A stretch of 27,639 nt of DNA from Monosiga brevicollis MX1 (taxonomy: Eukaryota > Opisthokonta > Choanoflagellata > Craspedida > Salpingoecidae): NCBI RefSeq assembly GCF_000002865.3, contig NW_001865052.1, positions 427,638 to 455,276 of the forward strand, written 5' to 3'. Below the pieces are notes generated by a model, which was not told the DNA's origin, did no database searches, and saw only the letters and a list, made by a program, of their open reading frames with translations. Below are positions 1-10,800 of this stretch, in pieces (positions within the stretch are counted from its first letter, which is position 1; every line of letters begins with the position of its first letter). The position numbers and the translations under genes were made by a program.

Positions 1-763
<763 letters not shown>

Positions 764-846
764 GCCTTGAGCTCTTTTTTCTCGTTTGACCCTCGGCAGT
801 GGTTCGGGTCATACGGGAGGCCAACGGCTTTGGAAATCTGAGCAAC

Positions 847-2013
847 ATGGCGCTTCCCGCAAAGGAGATGAAGAGGTCGAAGACGGCCAGGAGCCAGAGA
901 GGGCCAGCTACGCGAGAGGAGACCCCGTGACGACACTATGAAGCTTTACTGGATCTGCCGTCCGAGGAGGCGAGTTCAGACGAGAAAGAAGAAGAGCAAG
1001 GACCTCGATTCAGGGCGAAATTTTTGGAAAAGCTGAAGACGACGTCCACGGCAGACGTCATGCGGTGGACAAGGATGTGCCTGAAGCGGGCGGAAAGCGA
1101 GCGCACCAGGCTCAACAGGCAGCTGGCGGTCAGCGAGTTCAAGCTGTTCCTCAAGCGCCACGGAAAAGGAGCCACGATCAGAACAGCGAAGAGTCAGCAC
1201 GTCGCCATGTTCGTTGTTTTACTACAACGACTGGCCAACGTGGCGCCAGCTACCGCGATGAGGCGGGTGTCAGACCTGTCCACCTACTACCAGCTGCGAG
1301 GGTGGACCAACCCGTGCCTCATGGCAGACGGCTGCAGACCACTGGTGATCCAGAAGGTTGGACGCGGAATGGAGAGCGCAATGAGCCACAAGCACACGCA
1401 ATTGACCATGGAACCCGTGAGACTCCACCACATCAGACAAATCATCGAGGGCAGCAAGACGACGGCCCGGTCGGAGGCGTTCATGGTGGCGATGGTGGTC
1501 ATGTACGCCAATGCAAGATGGCCGCAGACCCTCCTCGGGTTGCGCACGGCGGACATTGTCGAGATCAAACCAGGCCTGGTCATCTACCAGCAGTCCACCA
1601 AATTGGTGAAGATCAAGCCTGAGAGATTCATTGTATCAGACCCGCCTCAGGACGACAAGGGCAACTTCCTGCCAGCGACGTGGCTCGCACAGCTGGTTCG
1701 GAGGATGAAAAAGCAGGGCAAGGACAAGGTCTTCGACGAAATCACGTACAAAGGGTTTGCCGAGGAGCTTGGTACAGCCGTCAAGGAGGATTGCCCCGAT
1801 CTCGACCACGAGAGGGTGAAGCCGGGGTCGATGCGCCACGGCGCGGTGACCGACTTGAGGGCCGCAGGCCGCAGCATCGCCGAATTGAAGCAGCTTGGCC
1901 ACTGGACAAGGAAATCCACGCCGCAGCACTTTGCGCAGCTGTCACAGGAATCGGCGAGCGCCGTCCTCCAAGCCTGCATGGCTGTTGGCCGGTCCAAGGT
2001 GCACGGACGTTGA
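847..2013 (+). mobile_element. Broken tyrosine-recombinase (integrase-like) element
   Basis: The main uninterrupted frame covers 1024-2013 and gives about 329 residues without introns, unlike the neighbouring intron-rich genes. The N-terminal half resembles a helical core-binding domain. The C-terminal half resembles a phage-integrase/XerD catalytic fold: NARWPQTLLGLRTADI looks like the first-arginine region, GSMRHGAVTDLRAAGRSIAEL like the second box (Arg visible) and LGHW like the His/Trp box. A tyrosine nucleophile is not obvious where expected. The same frame continues upstream to a good ATG at 847 with an acidic linker, but the reading frame is not whole, with about one break. Tyrosine recombinases of this type occur in Cryptons and in DIRS-like elements, and lone domesticated copies are known. 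No reverse transcriptase or terminal repeat is visible here, so the family is unresolved. I read it as a decayed mobile-element gene. Confidence 0.6.
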
Positions 2014-2498
2014 AGGACAGCCAGGAAGAGGCCACCAATTCCGCTGAAAACGCTGCCGTGAATCTACAGTCACACCTGGCCGTGGTTACCAAGATGTGAA
2101 GTGTTTTGCCCTCTCCTTGAGCCCTGAAATCTTTTAGCCATATCAGGACCCACTTAAGAAGGAGCGGAGCCTTGTGGAAAACTCGTGTCGATTTGTTATT
2201 GTTGGTTATTGTTCATAGCGCTGTTGTCCCCCTTCGGGCCACAGCACAGTCACGGTCTGTCTGTACATGAAGTTATTTTCGTCAATTCTGGCCTCGCGTT
2301 CTGAGCTCTTGAGTTTTCTATGCCTGCAGCGGTTCTGAATAGCGAAGGCCCCAGCCCTTAGGGAAAGAAAGGGGATCCCCTTGGGCGTAGCTGTCGGAAA
2401 AAACCCAAAATTAGTCATATCGTCCACATTTGGATGATTTGTCCCTTTTTGGTTGCTCTGCCTAAAAATAAACATCAAAAAAGAGGGCGGTGATCATG

Positions 2499-2557
<59 letters not shown>

Positions 2558-2784
2558 GCATTTGCTGGAGCTCGGCAGAGGTGCTGGAGCTGGAACAGGA
2601 CGCCAGGGGTTGGGCTGGAGCATGAGTTGGAGCTAGAGCTGGATTGCGAGTTTGTGCCGCAACAGGACCAGGGCAGAGCTGGAGCCTGCGAGGACTCAGT
2701 TCGTGAAGGGCCTCAATCGGGGTGGTCAAACGAGGGGAGCGGATGTGCTTGTGCCAGGAGGCTCAGGCAGAGGGCAGCTCAACC
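2014..2784. other. Intergenic stretch before the phosphatase gene
   Basis: No gene is recognised. The stretch contains the GA microsatellite at about 2502-2554. From about 2570 to 2690 a GCTGGAGCT-like motif recurs imperfectly, which looks like simple-sequence expansion. The last part presumably holds the promoter and 5' leader of the Ppx/GppA gene that starts at 2785. The part just after the recombinase (2014-2200) may be the tail of that element, but I see no terminal repeat. Confidence 0.5.
2502..2554. repeat. (GA)26 dinucleotide microsatellite
   Basis: An uninterrupted AG/GA run of about 53 bases. Frames through it code only for Arg-Glu or Leu-Ser repeats. It sits about 230 bp upstream of the start of the Ppx/GppA-type gene and could be part of its upstream region. 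Purine-rich tracts recur in other promoter intervals of this window. Confidence 0.95.
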
Positions 2785-4734
2785 ATGGCGACGGCAGTGC
2801 TACGTCGTGCCTGTTATGATGTGGGGTCTGGCAAAAGCAAGGTGGGTGGAAGCCTTGTCATGATGCACTTGTCGTGATGCAGCCGGCAGGTTTATGAACC
2901 ACACTTGCGTTGAATGTGTAGATGAGCGTTGTCGAAGTTCGGGATGGGCAGCTTGAGCGCGTCGTCTTCTCTAAGCAGGTGAGGGAACGACTCAAGCACT
3001 GGATGGTGTGCAGCCAAGTGCCTTGGCTCTTGTTGATGGTTGGCTTACAGGGTGCATTTCTCTTTTGTTGCCGTATCTCTTTGGGTCTGGCCTTCTCCCG
3101 CTCGTCGGTGATGCTGTCGCTGTAGTATGACGTCCAGTACAGCCACGATCTAGCAAAGAACGGCAATGGCCAGCTTTCCTCGGAAATTTTGAGTGTTGGC
3201 ATGGAAGCCCTCGCTCAGCTCCAGGTCCATCACTGTGCGCCGTTCGGACCTGATGCGCGCAAGTCACCTTGATTCTCCGTACCAGAGACTGACCTTGCCG
3301 TGATCCTGTGCATGCGCCTTTCCCACGCTCGACAGAAAGAGGCACAGGCACATGGTGCAACAGTTTCGGCAGGTGTTGCCACAGCGGTTCGTTAGCCATG
3401 CAATTCCATTTTCTCTCCAAGAGATCTTCCTTCCCAACTGCAAGCCAAAATCGGTTTGACCCAGTTGACAGGCTCTCGCCAGCCGGCTACCTCTGCAAAG
3501 CAGACCACTGATCACCCGCTGACCTGAGGCATGTCTGATGCTCTTTTCCCCCATCCCTATGGGGTCTGGTCATTTGTCAGGTATTCCGAAAGGCCAGCAA
3601 CGGCTTGGCGTTTCTGGCGGACGTGCGTCGGAAGCTGCAAATCAACGTAGACGTGGTAGGGCCTTTTGTCACCCTTTGCCAGCGCACATGTACCAGCCAA
3701 GTGTGCGGGCAGATCAGTTGGCTCGCTCACGACCTTTGTGGCCAGGTGTCCCAAGCTGTTGAAGGTTATCTGGGTTGGCGCACGGCGCAAAGCTGTGTGT
3801 CAGCCAATCGTGGTAGGTGTCGGCTCGACGCGTGGTGACCCTGTTTCACAGTGGGGGTTCATCGATGCTTTTTCTCCGCCACCATGCCATTGTTGTGGCT
3901 TGACAGTGTCTGCAGCGCATCTAGTTTCCTACGACTCGGGTGCGGGTAGTTTTCAAATTGCCTGCCTAGCCGATTCCGCACTTTCCTCTACTCCCGACAA
4001 CCTACTGGTCCACGAGGGCCCGTGCGGCTCCATCTTGGCGTTGGAAAAGCTGGTCTGTGGCGTCCGCCACCAGCACATGCGCGACGTGCTCTCCCCCAAC
4101 CCCGTCAGTCCGGATGAGGCGGCTCAGGTCGGGGCCCTCTTGCACCGACACTTGGAGGACAGCGACTGCACCATGCCGCCAGCGTTGCGCGAGCGCCTAG
4201 ATCACCCAAAGACCGTGGCCGTTTCCATTGGCGAAGAAACATCCATTTTCAACGTGGCCTGTCTCTTCCTTGATGGCGACAACGTTTTGACCCCAGACAA
4301 GGTGGGTGCAACTTCCTGCCCACACCTCAGACCGTGCATGCACTGGAATCAATTCTTTTCTGATCAATTGGTCTCGTAGGTACACCAAGCCATGCTTCGG
4401 GCCACTGGCAAAAGTGATGCAGAGCTCAAGAGCATTTGTGAGCTGGAGCCTTACCTTATTGTGCCCAAGCTGTGCCTCTTGGAGACGGTCCTTCGATGGG
4501 CTGGCATTGCACAGGTTCGAGCTTGTTGAAACGCGAAAGACGGATTTCTGGTGACCCACTTGATCCGGTACCACATCCACGCGGTGCGGCTCAGCCGTCT
4601 GATCTTTGAACATTCTCTCACACAAGACTCGCGGGGGGCGCATCCAATAGCTCGAGTATCATTGTGTCATGGGCAACTGTATTGGTGTTGCCCTGTACGA
4701 AGCCCTCTGGGAGCAGGCGCCGGCAACTCTGTAG
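2785..4734 (+). CDS. Ppx/GppA-type phosphatase (exopolyphosphatase-like)
   Basis: Nine exons join in phase: 2785-2841, 2922-2978, 3126-3224, 3336-3386, 3581-3655, 3746-3812, 3916-4301, 4380-4514 and 4651-4734, giving about 336 residues. The last acceptor is the least certain. The product has the ASKHA-fold layout of the Ppx/GppA family. CYDVGSGKSK near residue 10 is the first phosphate loop. SAGVATAVFRKASNG near residue 85 matches the family ATA-xR-A-N box. VSQAVEGYLGWRTA matches the EEE-G-LG segment, and YDSGAGSFQI near residue 140 is the second phosphate loop. The family hydrolyses polyphosphate or pppGpp. The loop reads SFQ rather than the GGGSTE of E. coli Ppx, a variant I recall from other bacterial branches, so the substrate is open. 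No signal peptide is visible, so a cytosolic site is likely. It faces the RGG gene tail to tail with 228 bp between stops. Confidence 0.85.
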
Positions 4735-4962
4735 CTGTGCAGACGCTCGGCCCATGTCATCGTTGCCAAAGGAAATGAGCCAGTACCTGCACGCCGATCC
4801 AAATGCACGCCGATCCAAGGGATGCGATACATGGAAATCAATGGTCGGACAATCACTGTCAAAGTCGCAATAGACACTCAAACAAGTCAAACGAGTTTGG
4901 ATGATAGACAAGGTTGACATGCTCGTGCAAGGATATTTCCCGAGTGCGAGGCAACCATCCGA

Positions 4963-5514
4963 TCAGGCGGTCGCGACAGAGGGTTGTGGTTGAATGAGCG
5001 CGTTCCAGGGGTCGCTGACAGCTGCTTCAAGCGTACGCGCATCTAGCTCAAAAAATCGCGAGTGGGCACCGCTTGCTGCAGCATGATGGTCGCTAGGGTT
5101 GCGGTCGCGGAGACTTTGTTCTTGAACGGCCATGGCTGGAAACGCAGCCTGCTCGTCTGGGTTGAGCAAGGCCTGCCAGGGGTCTCGCACCGCAGCAAGG
5201 ATGTCAAATGCGATGGGATGCCCAGCACCACCACGTGACTGGAAGTCGTGGCGTGGCCGCTGTTGATGATGACCAAAGCCCCCTCGACCATGCCCCCGCC
5301 CATGACCTCCTCGTCCATGACCTCGTCCATGGCCTCGGCCTCCACGACCCCGTCCGCGACCACCGCGTCCCGCACCCGTTGGACCATGGCCACCGTGCCG
5401 AGGCTGAAAGCTCGGAAACGGTGGCGGGACGCCTGGAGCTCCACTCATTGCAAAGTGCCGACCATTTCCACCAGCATCACCACCGCCGCTGCCGCCCCCT
5501 CGCCACTTGGCCAT
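4963..5514 (-). CDS. RGG/GRG-rich protein with two DPW motifs
   Basis: A single-exon frame of 183 residues starts at the ATG ending at 5514, downstream (on its strand) of a purine-rich promoter. Residues about 1-35 are Gly-rich, and residues about 45-95 are dense in RGRG and GHGRG repeats, the low-complexity composition of RNA-binding GAR/RGG proteins that are usually arginine-methylated and nuclear. The C-terminal part carries two similar short motifs, AVRDPWQALLNPD near residue 112 and AVSDPWNALIQP near residue 170. They recall the single conserved EDPWAGL motif at the C-terminus of human MPLKIP (TTDN1), also a Gly-rich nuclear protein. Epsin-type DPW motifs are another reading. Absence of introns is unusual here. 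The low-complexity frame could bias gene calling, but the DPW duplication argues that this strand and frame are coding. Confidence 0.7.
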   Translation of the reverse strand: MAKWRGGGSGGGDAGGNGRHFAMSGAPGVPPPFPSFQPRHGGHGPTGAGRGGRGRGRGGRGHGRGHGRGGHGRGHGRGGFGHHQQRPRHDFQSRGGAGHPIAFDILAAVRDPWQALLNPDEQAAFPAMAVQEQSLRDRNPSDHHAAASGAHSRFFELDARTLEAAVSDPWNALIQPQPSVATA

Positions 5515-5859
5515 GACGTCGAAAAGGTTGAAAAAAGAAACAACATGAGCATGTGAGAGAGAGAGAGAGAGTTTGAGAGAGAAAGAGAGAGTTTGAGAGA
5601 TTTTGAGAGATTTTGAGAGAGTTTAAGAGAGTGAGAGGGTTTGAGAGAATTTGAGAGTTTGAGTTAAGTTTGAGAGAGTTTGAGAGAGAGAGTTTGAGAG
5701 GAGAGAATTTGAGAGAGAGTTTGAGTTTGAGAGTTTGAGAGAGAGTTTGAGAGAGAGTTTGAGAGAGTTTCAGAGAGAGTTTGAGATCGAGAGATCTCGA
5801 GTTTGGAGTGAGCGAGTTGAGGAAATCTTTGCTCACTGGTTGTGGTGGCAGACGGCATC
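5515..5859. promoter_or_regulatory. Head-to-head promoter interval with GA/GTTTGA tract
   Basis: A 345-bp interval lies between the divergent starts of the RGG gene and the CBM9-like gene. Most of it is a degenerate purine-rich repeat. No TATA box stands out. It must hold the promoters of both genes, and the purine tract is a candidate for shared nucleosome exclusion or GAGA-type factor binding. That role is inferred from position only. Confidence 0.6.
5554..5789. repeat. Degenerate GAGAGAGTTTGA repeat tract
   Basis: About 235 bases are built from GAGAGA blocks separated by TTTGAGA, with irregular spacing, on the plus strand. The minus strand would read SLSQTL-type peptide repeats, which I do not regard as coding. 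The mixed unit (8-18 bases) shows it grew by more than simple dinucleotide slippage. Confidence 0.9.
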
Positions 5860-7642
5860 ATGGGACGGCGATTTGTGTTGCTGGTGGCGGTGTTGTTGGT
5901 GGCGGTTGGGTTGGCTGTGGCGGATTACGGCTGCGATTTTGCGCAGTGGTATCCACGCCAGGTACGTACAGGTGTTTGCGCTGGCGCATGCCATCATGGT
6001 TTGCGCCAATTCACCAAGTGTTGTTTGGGGGTTGTTGTTGTTGTATAGTATGTGGCCTACAAGGCGAGCACCGGGCCCACCATGGATGGTCGGTTGGATG
6101 AGCCCTTTTGGCAGGCCGTCCCCTGGACCGAGTCCTTTGTTGACATTTCTGGTGCCACCGTCAATCAACCACGCTTCGATACTCGCGCCAAGCTGCGCTG
6201 GACAGAGGACACCCTTTACGTCGCTGCCCAGCTGGAGGAGCCACAGATCTGGTCAGAATCAATCACGTGCCACCCTCCTGGTCTTGTTGCCTTGTCAAAT
6301 TCTGCTGGCTTTGCCGCATACTTGGAGACTCAATGGCTGGTGGTGTCTGCTTATGGGGCATGATCTTGCTGACAGGGCTACCCTGACAGAGCACGACTCC
6401 ATTATTTATCACGACAACGACTTTGAGATCTTTTTGGACCCGGACCGTAGCAGCCATTACTACAAGGAATACGAGATGAATGCCTTGAACACGTCCTGGT
6501 CTCTTTGCCTCAACAAACCCTATCTCAATGGTGGCTACGAAAACAGCTCACGTGTTTTTGGCAGCAAGGGGTGCGTGGTGCAGCCAACCGCTTTAACCTG
6601 GGGCTCACTGGTACCTACTCAACCTATTCACTAACCATGAGGGCCCATGGCCTATTCTTTCAAATGCTGTAGCTGGGATGATCAAGGTCTGCGCTCAGCC
6701 GTCTACATCAACGGCTCCCTCAATGACCCGGCAGCAGCGAATCACTACTGGAGCGTCGAAGTGGCCTTTCCTTTGAAGCACATTGTGTACAACACCACCT
6801 TTGCCCTACCCATCCGCGATGGCGATCTATGGCACTTTGATCTCAGCCGCGTTGAGTGGCGCGTGGAGGTTGTCAACAACACCTACCAGAAATTACCCAA
6901 CCAAAACGAGTATAACTGGGTCTATGCGCCCACGTATGTGGTCGACATCCACCTGCCTGAGCTCTGGGCCAATCTGCAGTTTAGCACGGCCAACCCCAAC
7001 GGCACTGCGCCCGCCACGGTCGATCCCGACGTAAGCACCCCACTGACCTGCCGTGACCTATCCTAGTTTGCTCAGCAGAAACTCATCAGCGCTCATGTTT
7101 CATTCATTCGTTTTTTTTTTTTTTGTTTTCTTTTTGTTCTCGCGTTCCCTTGGTGGTTGGTGTAGTGGAACATCCGTTTCATGGCCATGCAGACGTACTA
7201 CGCCCTGGTCGGTAGTCTTGCTTTTGCCATTGTATGGGTGCCTGGCCGTCTGCATCGCTTGGCTCTCAGCATGCCCATTTGCCTTTGCCGCCTGTAATGC
7301 GTGATGTGTGCGTAGCTGGCTTGGCAGTCTGCACACGGCTCTTACACATCTTCTGTGGATCACCTTTCGCCTTACGCGCCCGTCCCACCGGCACTGCAAG
7401 CCGACTGCGTATGTCTCGTTGCTTGATCCTCCTTGAACTCCATGCAATGTCTTCCTTTGCAAAATTCTCTCTGCCTTTACGCTGCACTTCTGTGTCATTG
7501 CTGATGGTTCCATGCGTAACAACTGTAGGCTTCAATCAAGGTCGATCTGCCCAAAGCTGGCGGTTTCCTGGTGTCCGTGGAGGATCACAAAACCAAGCGC
7601 ATTGCGACTGTTCGAGATGATCGCCTTCTCTTGGTCAAGTAA
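5860..7642 (+). CDS. Secreted CBM9-like carbohydrate-binding protein
   Basis: Seven exons keep phase throughout: 5860-5961, 6049-6251, 6376-6570, 6673-7030, 7166-7207, 7316-7408 and 7529-7642, coding for 368 residues. Residues 1-21 form a clear signal peptide ([20 protein letters not shown]). The rest follows the carbohydrate-binding family 9-like (DOMON-related beta-sandwich) pattern: [19 protein letters not shown], then [79 protein letters not shown] and YNWVYAP. The C-terminus has the usual MAMQTYY...AW helix and ends in [10 protein letters not shown]. Several N-glycosylation sequons (NTS, NSS, NGS, NTT) fit secretion or cell-surface display. Bacterial members are often attached to glycan-degrading enzymes. 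Here the domain stands alone, so sugar binding is the likely role and no catalytic function is claimed. Its 3' end meets importin-11 tail to tail. Confidence 0.9.
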
Positions 7643-7878
7643 ACGGCCTTTGTGCACGACGTCAAGAGTGTAGTCATGACATTTTGCCCAGCCAATTCAA
7701 CGTTGGAAAATAGGTTTCTAAAACCAATTCGATTGGAAACAGAGGAATTATGCGCGAGCGCCGCAATGGGTGCTGCAAGAGCTGCGAGGCGAGATGAACT
7801 TGAAAATGGGCCCGGCCAGATATGGGTGGTAACAGCATCCTATCGCTGCGGCTTCCTCGGCGCTTCCGTTTTAGCCAC

Positions 7879-10800
7879 TCAGTCCATTGAGCTGGCCAGA
7901 TTGGTCGAGGGTTGTGCAAGGCTCTGCTGAAGCTGGCTTAATACGCTCTCATCGACTTGTTGCATAAGCATCGGGTATTGTTGGCTAAACTGCTGAACCT
8001 GTTCTGCAACATAGCGTCGCACAATCAGGCCTCCGGTGGGGGCTTCCGAGTCACGCTATATTGTAACGGCACAAGGTCGCAGTGAGGTTTGTTGCTTAAA
8101 GGCTGGAGGAAAGCATTGCAGTAAAGTCGCACGGCCGTCGAACCTTAGCCTGACGAAACGTTTGACAGGCGCGCAAATCAGCATACTCTGACAGCTCGAC
8201 AAACATCAGATCCGAGTCCAATACCATCTCGCCCCTATTTTAAAGTGTCATACAATACCAGGATTTAGCACATTCAAAGACTTGCTGTGCCCACCGCACA
8301 ACACGCAAAGAATTGAAGCGCCCAGCCCAAAAAATCTGGTTGCCAAAGCTGCGGCGTACGCACCGGAAATGAAACGTCAGAATAGCCGAAGACAGCACGC
8401 CAAAGATGGCTGTCAACTGAGGCACCGTCGATTCCTGCGTGTAGTTGACGTTGAGTGAACGACCCTTTTCACGCATAACATGAACCATTTGCCCAGATGT
8501 GAATTGCAAACTGTACCGTATATGCATTGAGTGCATTGGCCAGTGTCAGCACAACCAGCTTCTTGGTGCTGTTGACCACCATGCTATCGTACTATACACG
8601 CGGCAGATCAGGGTGGGTGGTAAGCATGGGCGATCGGGAGCGGTCAAAACAGGCAGCAGGTCACGACAGGCAGCAGAGCGCTGCTACCATCGCAGCAGGT
8701 CTGGTGCACAATATAATTTTGCTCGTTGGCTTTTCCAGGTGCCCTGGATTGCGAATGACCTACGTGATCGCACAAAGTGGCCCAAAACTGGGTACAAGCG
8801 TCGTTGCTCGGAACCATCTGCCGAAAGTAGTCGGGGTACTGCACGGCAAAGCGCGCGGTCACGCTGATCATGGCGTTGGTAAACGGGCGGTCGGGCTGCG
8901 TATGTTACAAAAAGGAAGCATGGAGTTGGTGAAATCAGGGATTAACTGACGAATGACGAATTTGAACAATTGATTCCCAAATTCATGAAGACCAAGGTCA
9001 AAGGCCGCAGTAGAACGCATGCCAACGCACCGATTGTTCAGTGATGATTCGCGTAAAGAGCTGGCCTCCGAAGGGAGCCAGCCCCTGAGCCAACCCAGGT
9101 AACCCCAAGGCATTCTGAAAGACCTGCACCATTTTATTTGTATTTGAGCACCCCAATGCCGAGCACGCAGAACAGCGAAAGCGGAACAACAGGAGTGCCA
9201 AAGATCAACCACGCTGGTGTATTGGCTCACCCTTGTCACTAGATCCAGTTGTGACCGTGGAACGGTGGCAAAGAGTTGCGGCAGGCTGGCACAGATATGG
9301 GAATACAGTTGCTCAAGGCGAGCGTCCTCAAAGAGCAGGTAAGACTCGAGGATCAAAATGCAGGTGCGCACGTTGTCATTTGCTAAGTGGGGCAAATTAG
9401 CAGAGAAGCACGGTGTTTCATGAGTCTGTGCCAACGCAATGAGCGGTCGCCGATAATAATTACGCAGAAAAGCTGGCGGTGCCGTTCGGCTGGCACCACA
9501 AACCTTGCTGCAGCAGAGTTGGCAGTGCCTCGTAGAGACCCAGCACTTCATCCGTTAGAGAAGGCAACACCTTGAGCAGCTCGTGCCTAAGCATACACAG
9601 AAATGTGAAGCGAAACTTTTTCGGGGTTGGCTTGCAAACGCATGCTTGTCCCGGCCCTCTTTGTTGGACAGTAGAACCCACCAAAGAATCACGACATCGT
9701 CGAGCAGATACACGTGTCCGCCTTGCTGAAGATCAGTACCATATTGAATCAAGGGCACTGACATTTGCACCAGCTGATCATTGGCCACGTTGGCAGCCTG
9801 CACGATAAAACGAGGTATTGGATTTACGATCTCAAGATGCCGATATGCAGGGCGCAAAGGTATCACTTCAGGAGAGCTGGTGGCAGCAGAAGGGGTACCT
9901 TGATCAGTGTAACCATGAAGCGGACAATTTGGGTCTGTAGCAGCGCATGGTCTTGCGATTGCTGCCAGAGAACGGGAAGGTACTCGACCAAAGCTGTGGA
10001 GAGGTCATTGAGCTAGGGCGGGTCGAGGCAATGTGAGAAAGAAGGAGACCAATGGCACCGCGAGCGCATAACTCAGGCACGGTAGGCGTACATGGTCTTG
10101 CATACGATAGACAACTTCAGTGATACAGGCTAGGACGTGGATCTTCACGCTGGCATCCTCAACGGCATCCAAAAGCGCAAAGAGCCAGGACAATGCATTC
10201 TATTGAACAGACAGCGTGGTCATGCTGAGCAAGGCGGGGACCAGTCATTCGATGGTCGAGGCTTTCCAGCAACCCACCTTGAGCAACGGCAAAAAGTCCT
10301 CCTCTGCAAAGCCCACATCTTGAGCAAACTCCTTGAGAGTGGCACAAGCTGTCAAGCGAATAGCCACGTCCGAGTGACTGCCGATGGTAGAGATGAGCAA
10401 CCTGAGGTTCGGGCAAGCAGCGAAGAAAGAATTAGCGACATAGGACAGGTCCGTTCTTATTCCAGCCATGTTTGCGAGCGAAGCGTACTCATAGATGGCA
10501 GGGCGTGGCTCCTTGGCAATGTTGATCGTGGCGTAGGCGCGGCAAAGCAATAGAATTCGCCGTTGAAGAACTGTGCCATCCTGGCTGCCAGTTTGAGCTG
10601 AAAACTCTTGCAAAAGCTGGCCGAGAACGTCGTTGATGTTCAAGTGACGACGCAGAGCGTACGCGCCTGCACATGGAACATGGGGCACAAACCAAGAGTG
10701 AGTTGCTTTTATTTGCGGGCAACAAGCTGCCGTGGCGACATGCTCAACCTACTCAGGGCCACCGCATTGTACACGGCGTCTTTCATAGTTAGCGAGGATG

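Noticed and set aside
1065-2099. Other plus-strand and minus-strand frames overlapping the recombinase
   Set aside because: They are shadow frames of a GC-rich coding region, with Arg/Pro/Gln-biased composition and no motif.
2453-2863. Frame with Arg-Glu repeats upstream of the phosphatase gene
   Set aside because: The repeats come from the GA microsatellite. The real coding start at 2785 is in another frame.
5477-5861. Minus-strand frames coding for SLSQTL-type repeats
   Set aside because: They arise from the degenerate GAGAGTTT tract in a promoter interval; low-complexity artefact.
5735-6634. A 299-codon plus-strand frame starting in the GA tract
   Set aside because: Only its part over 6376-6570 is real coding (exon 3 of the CBM9-like gene). 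The rest reads repeat, introns and the wrong frame of exons 1-2.
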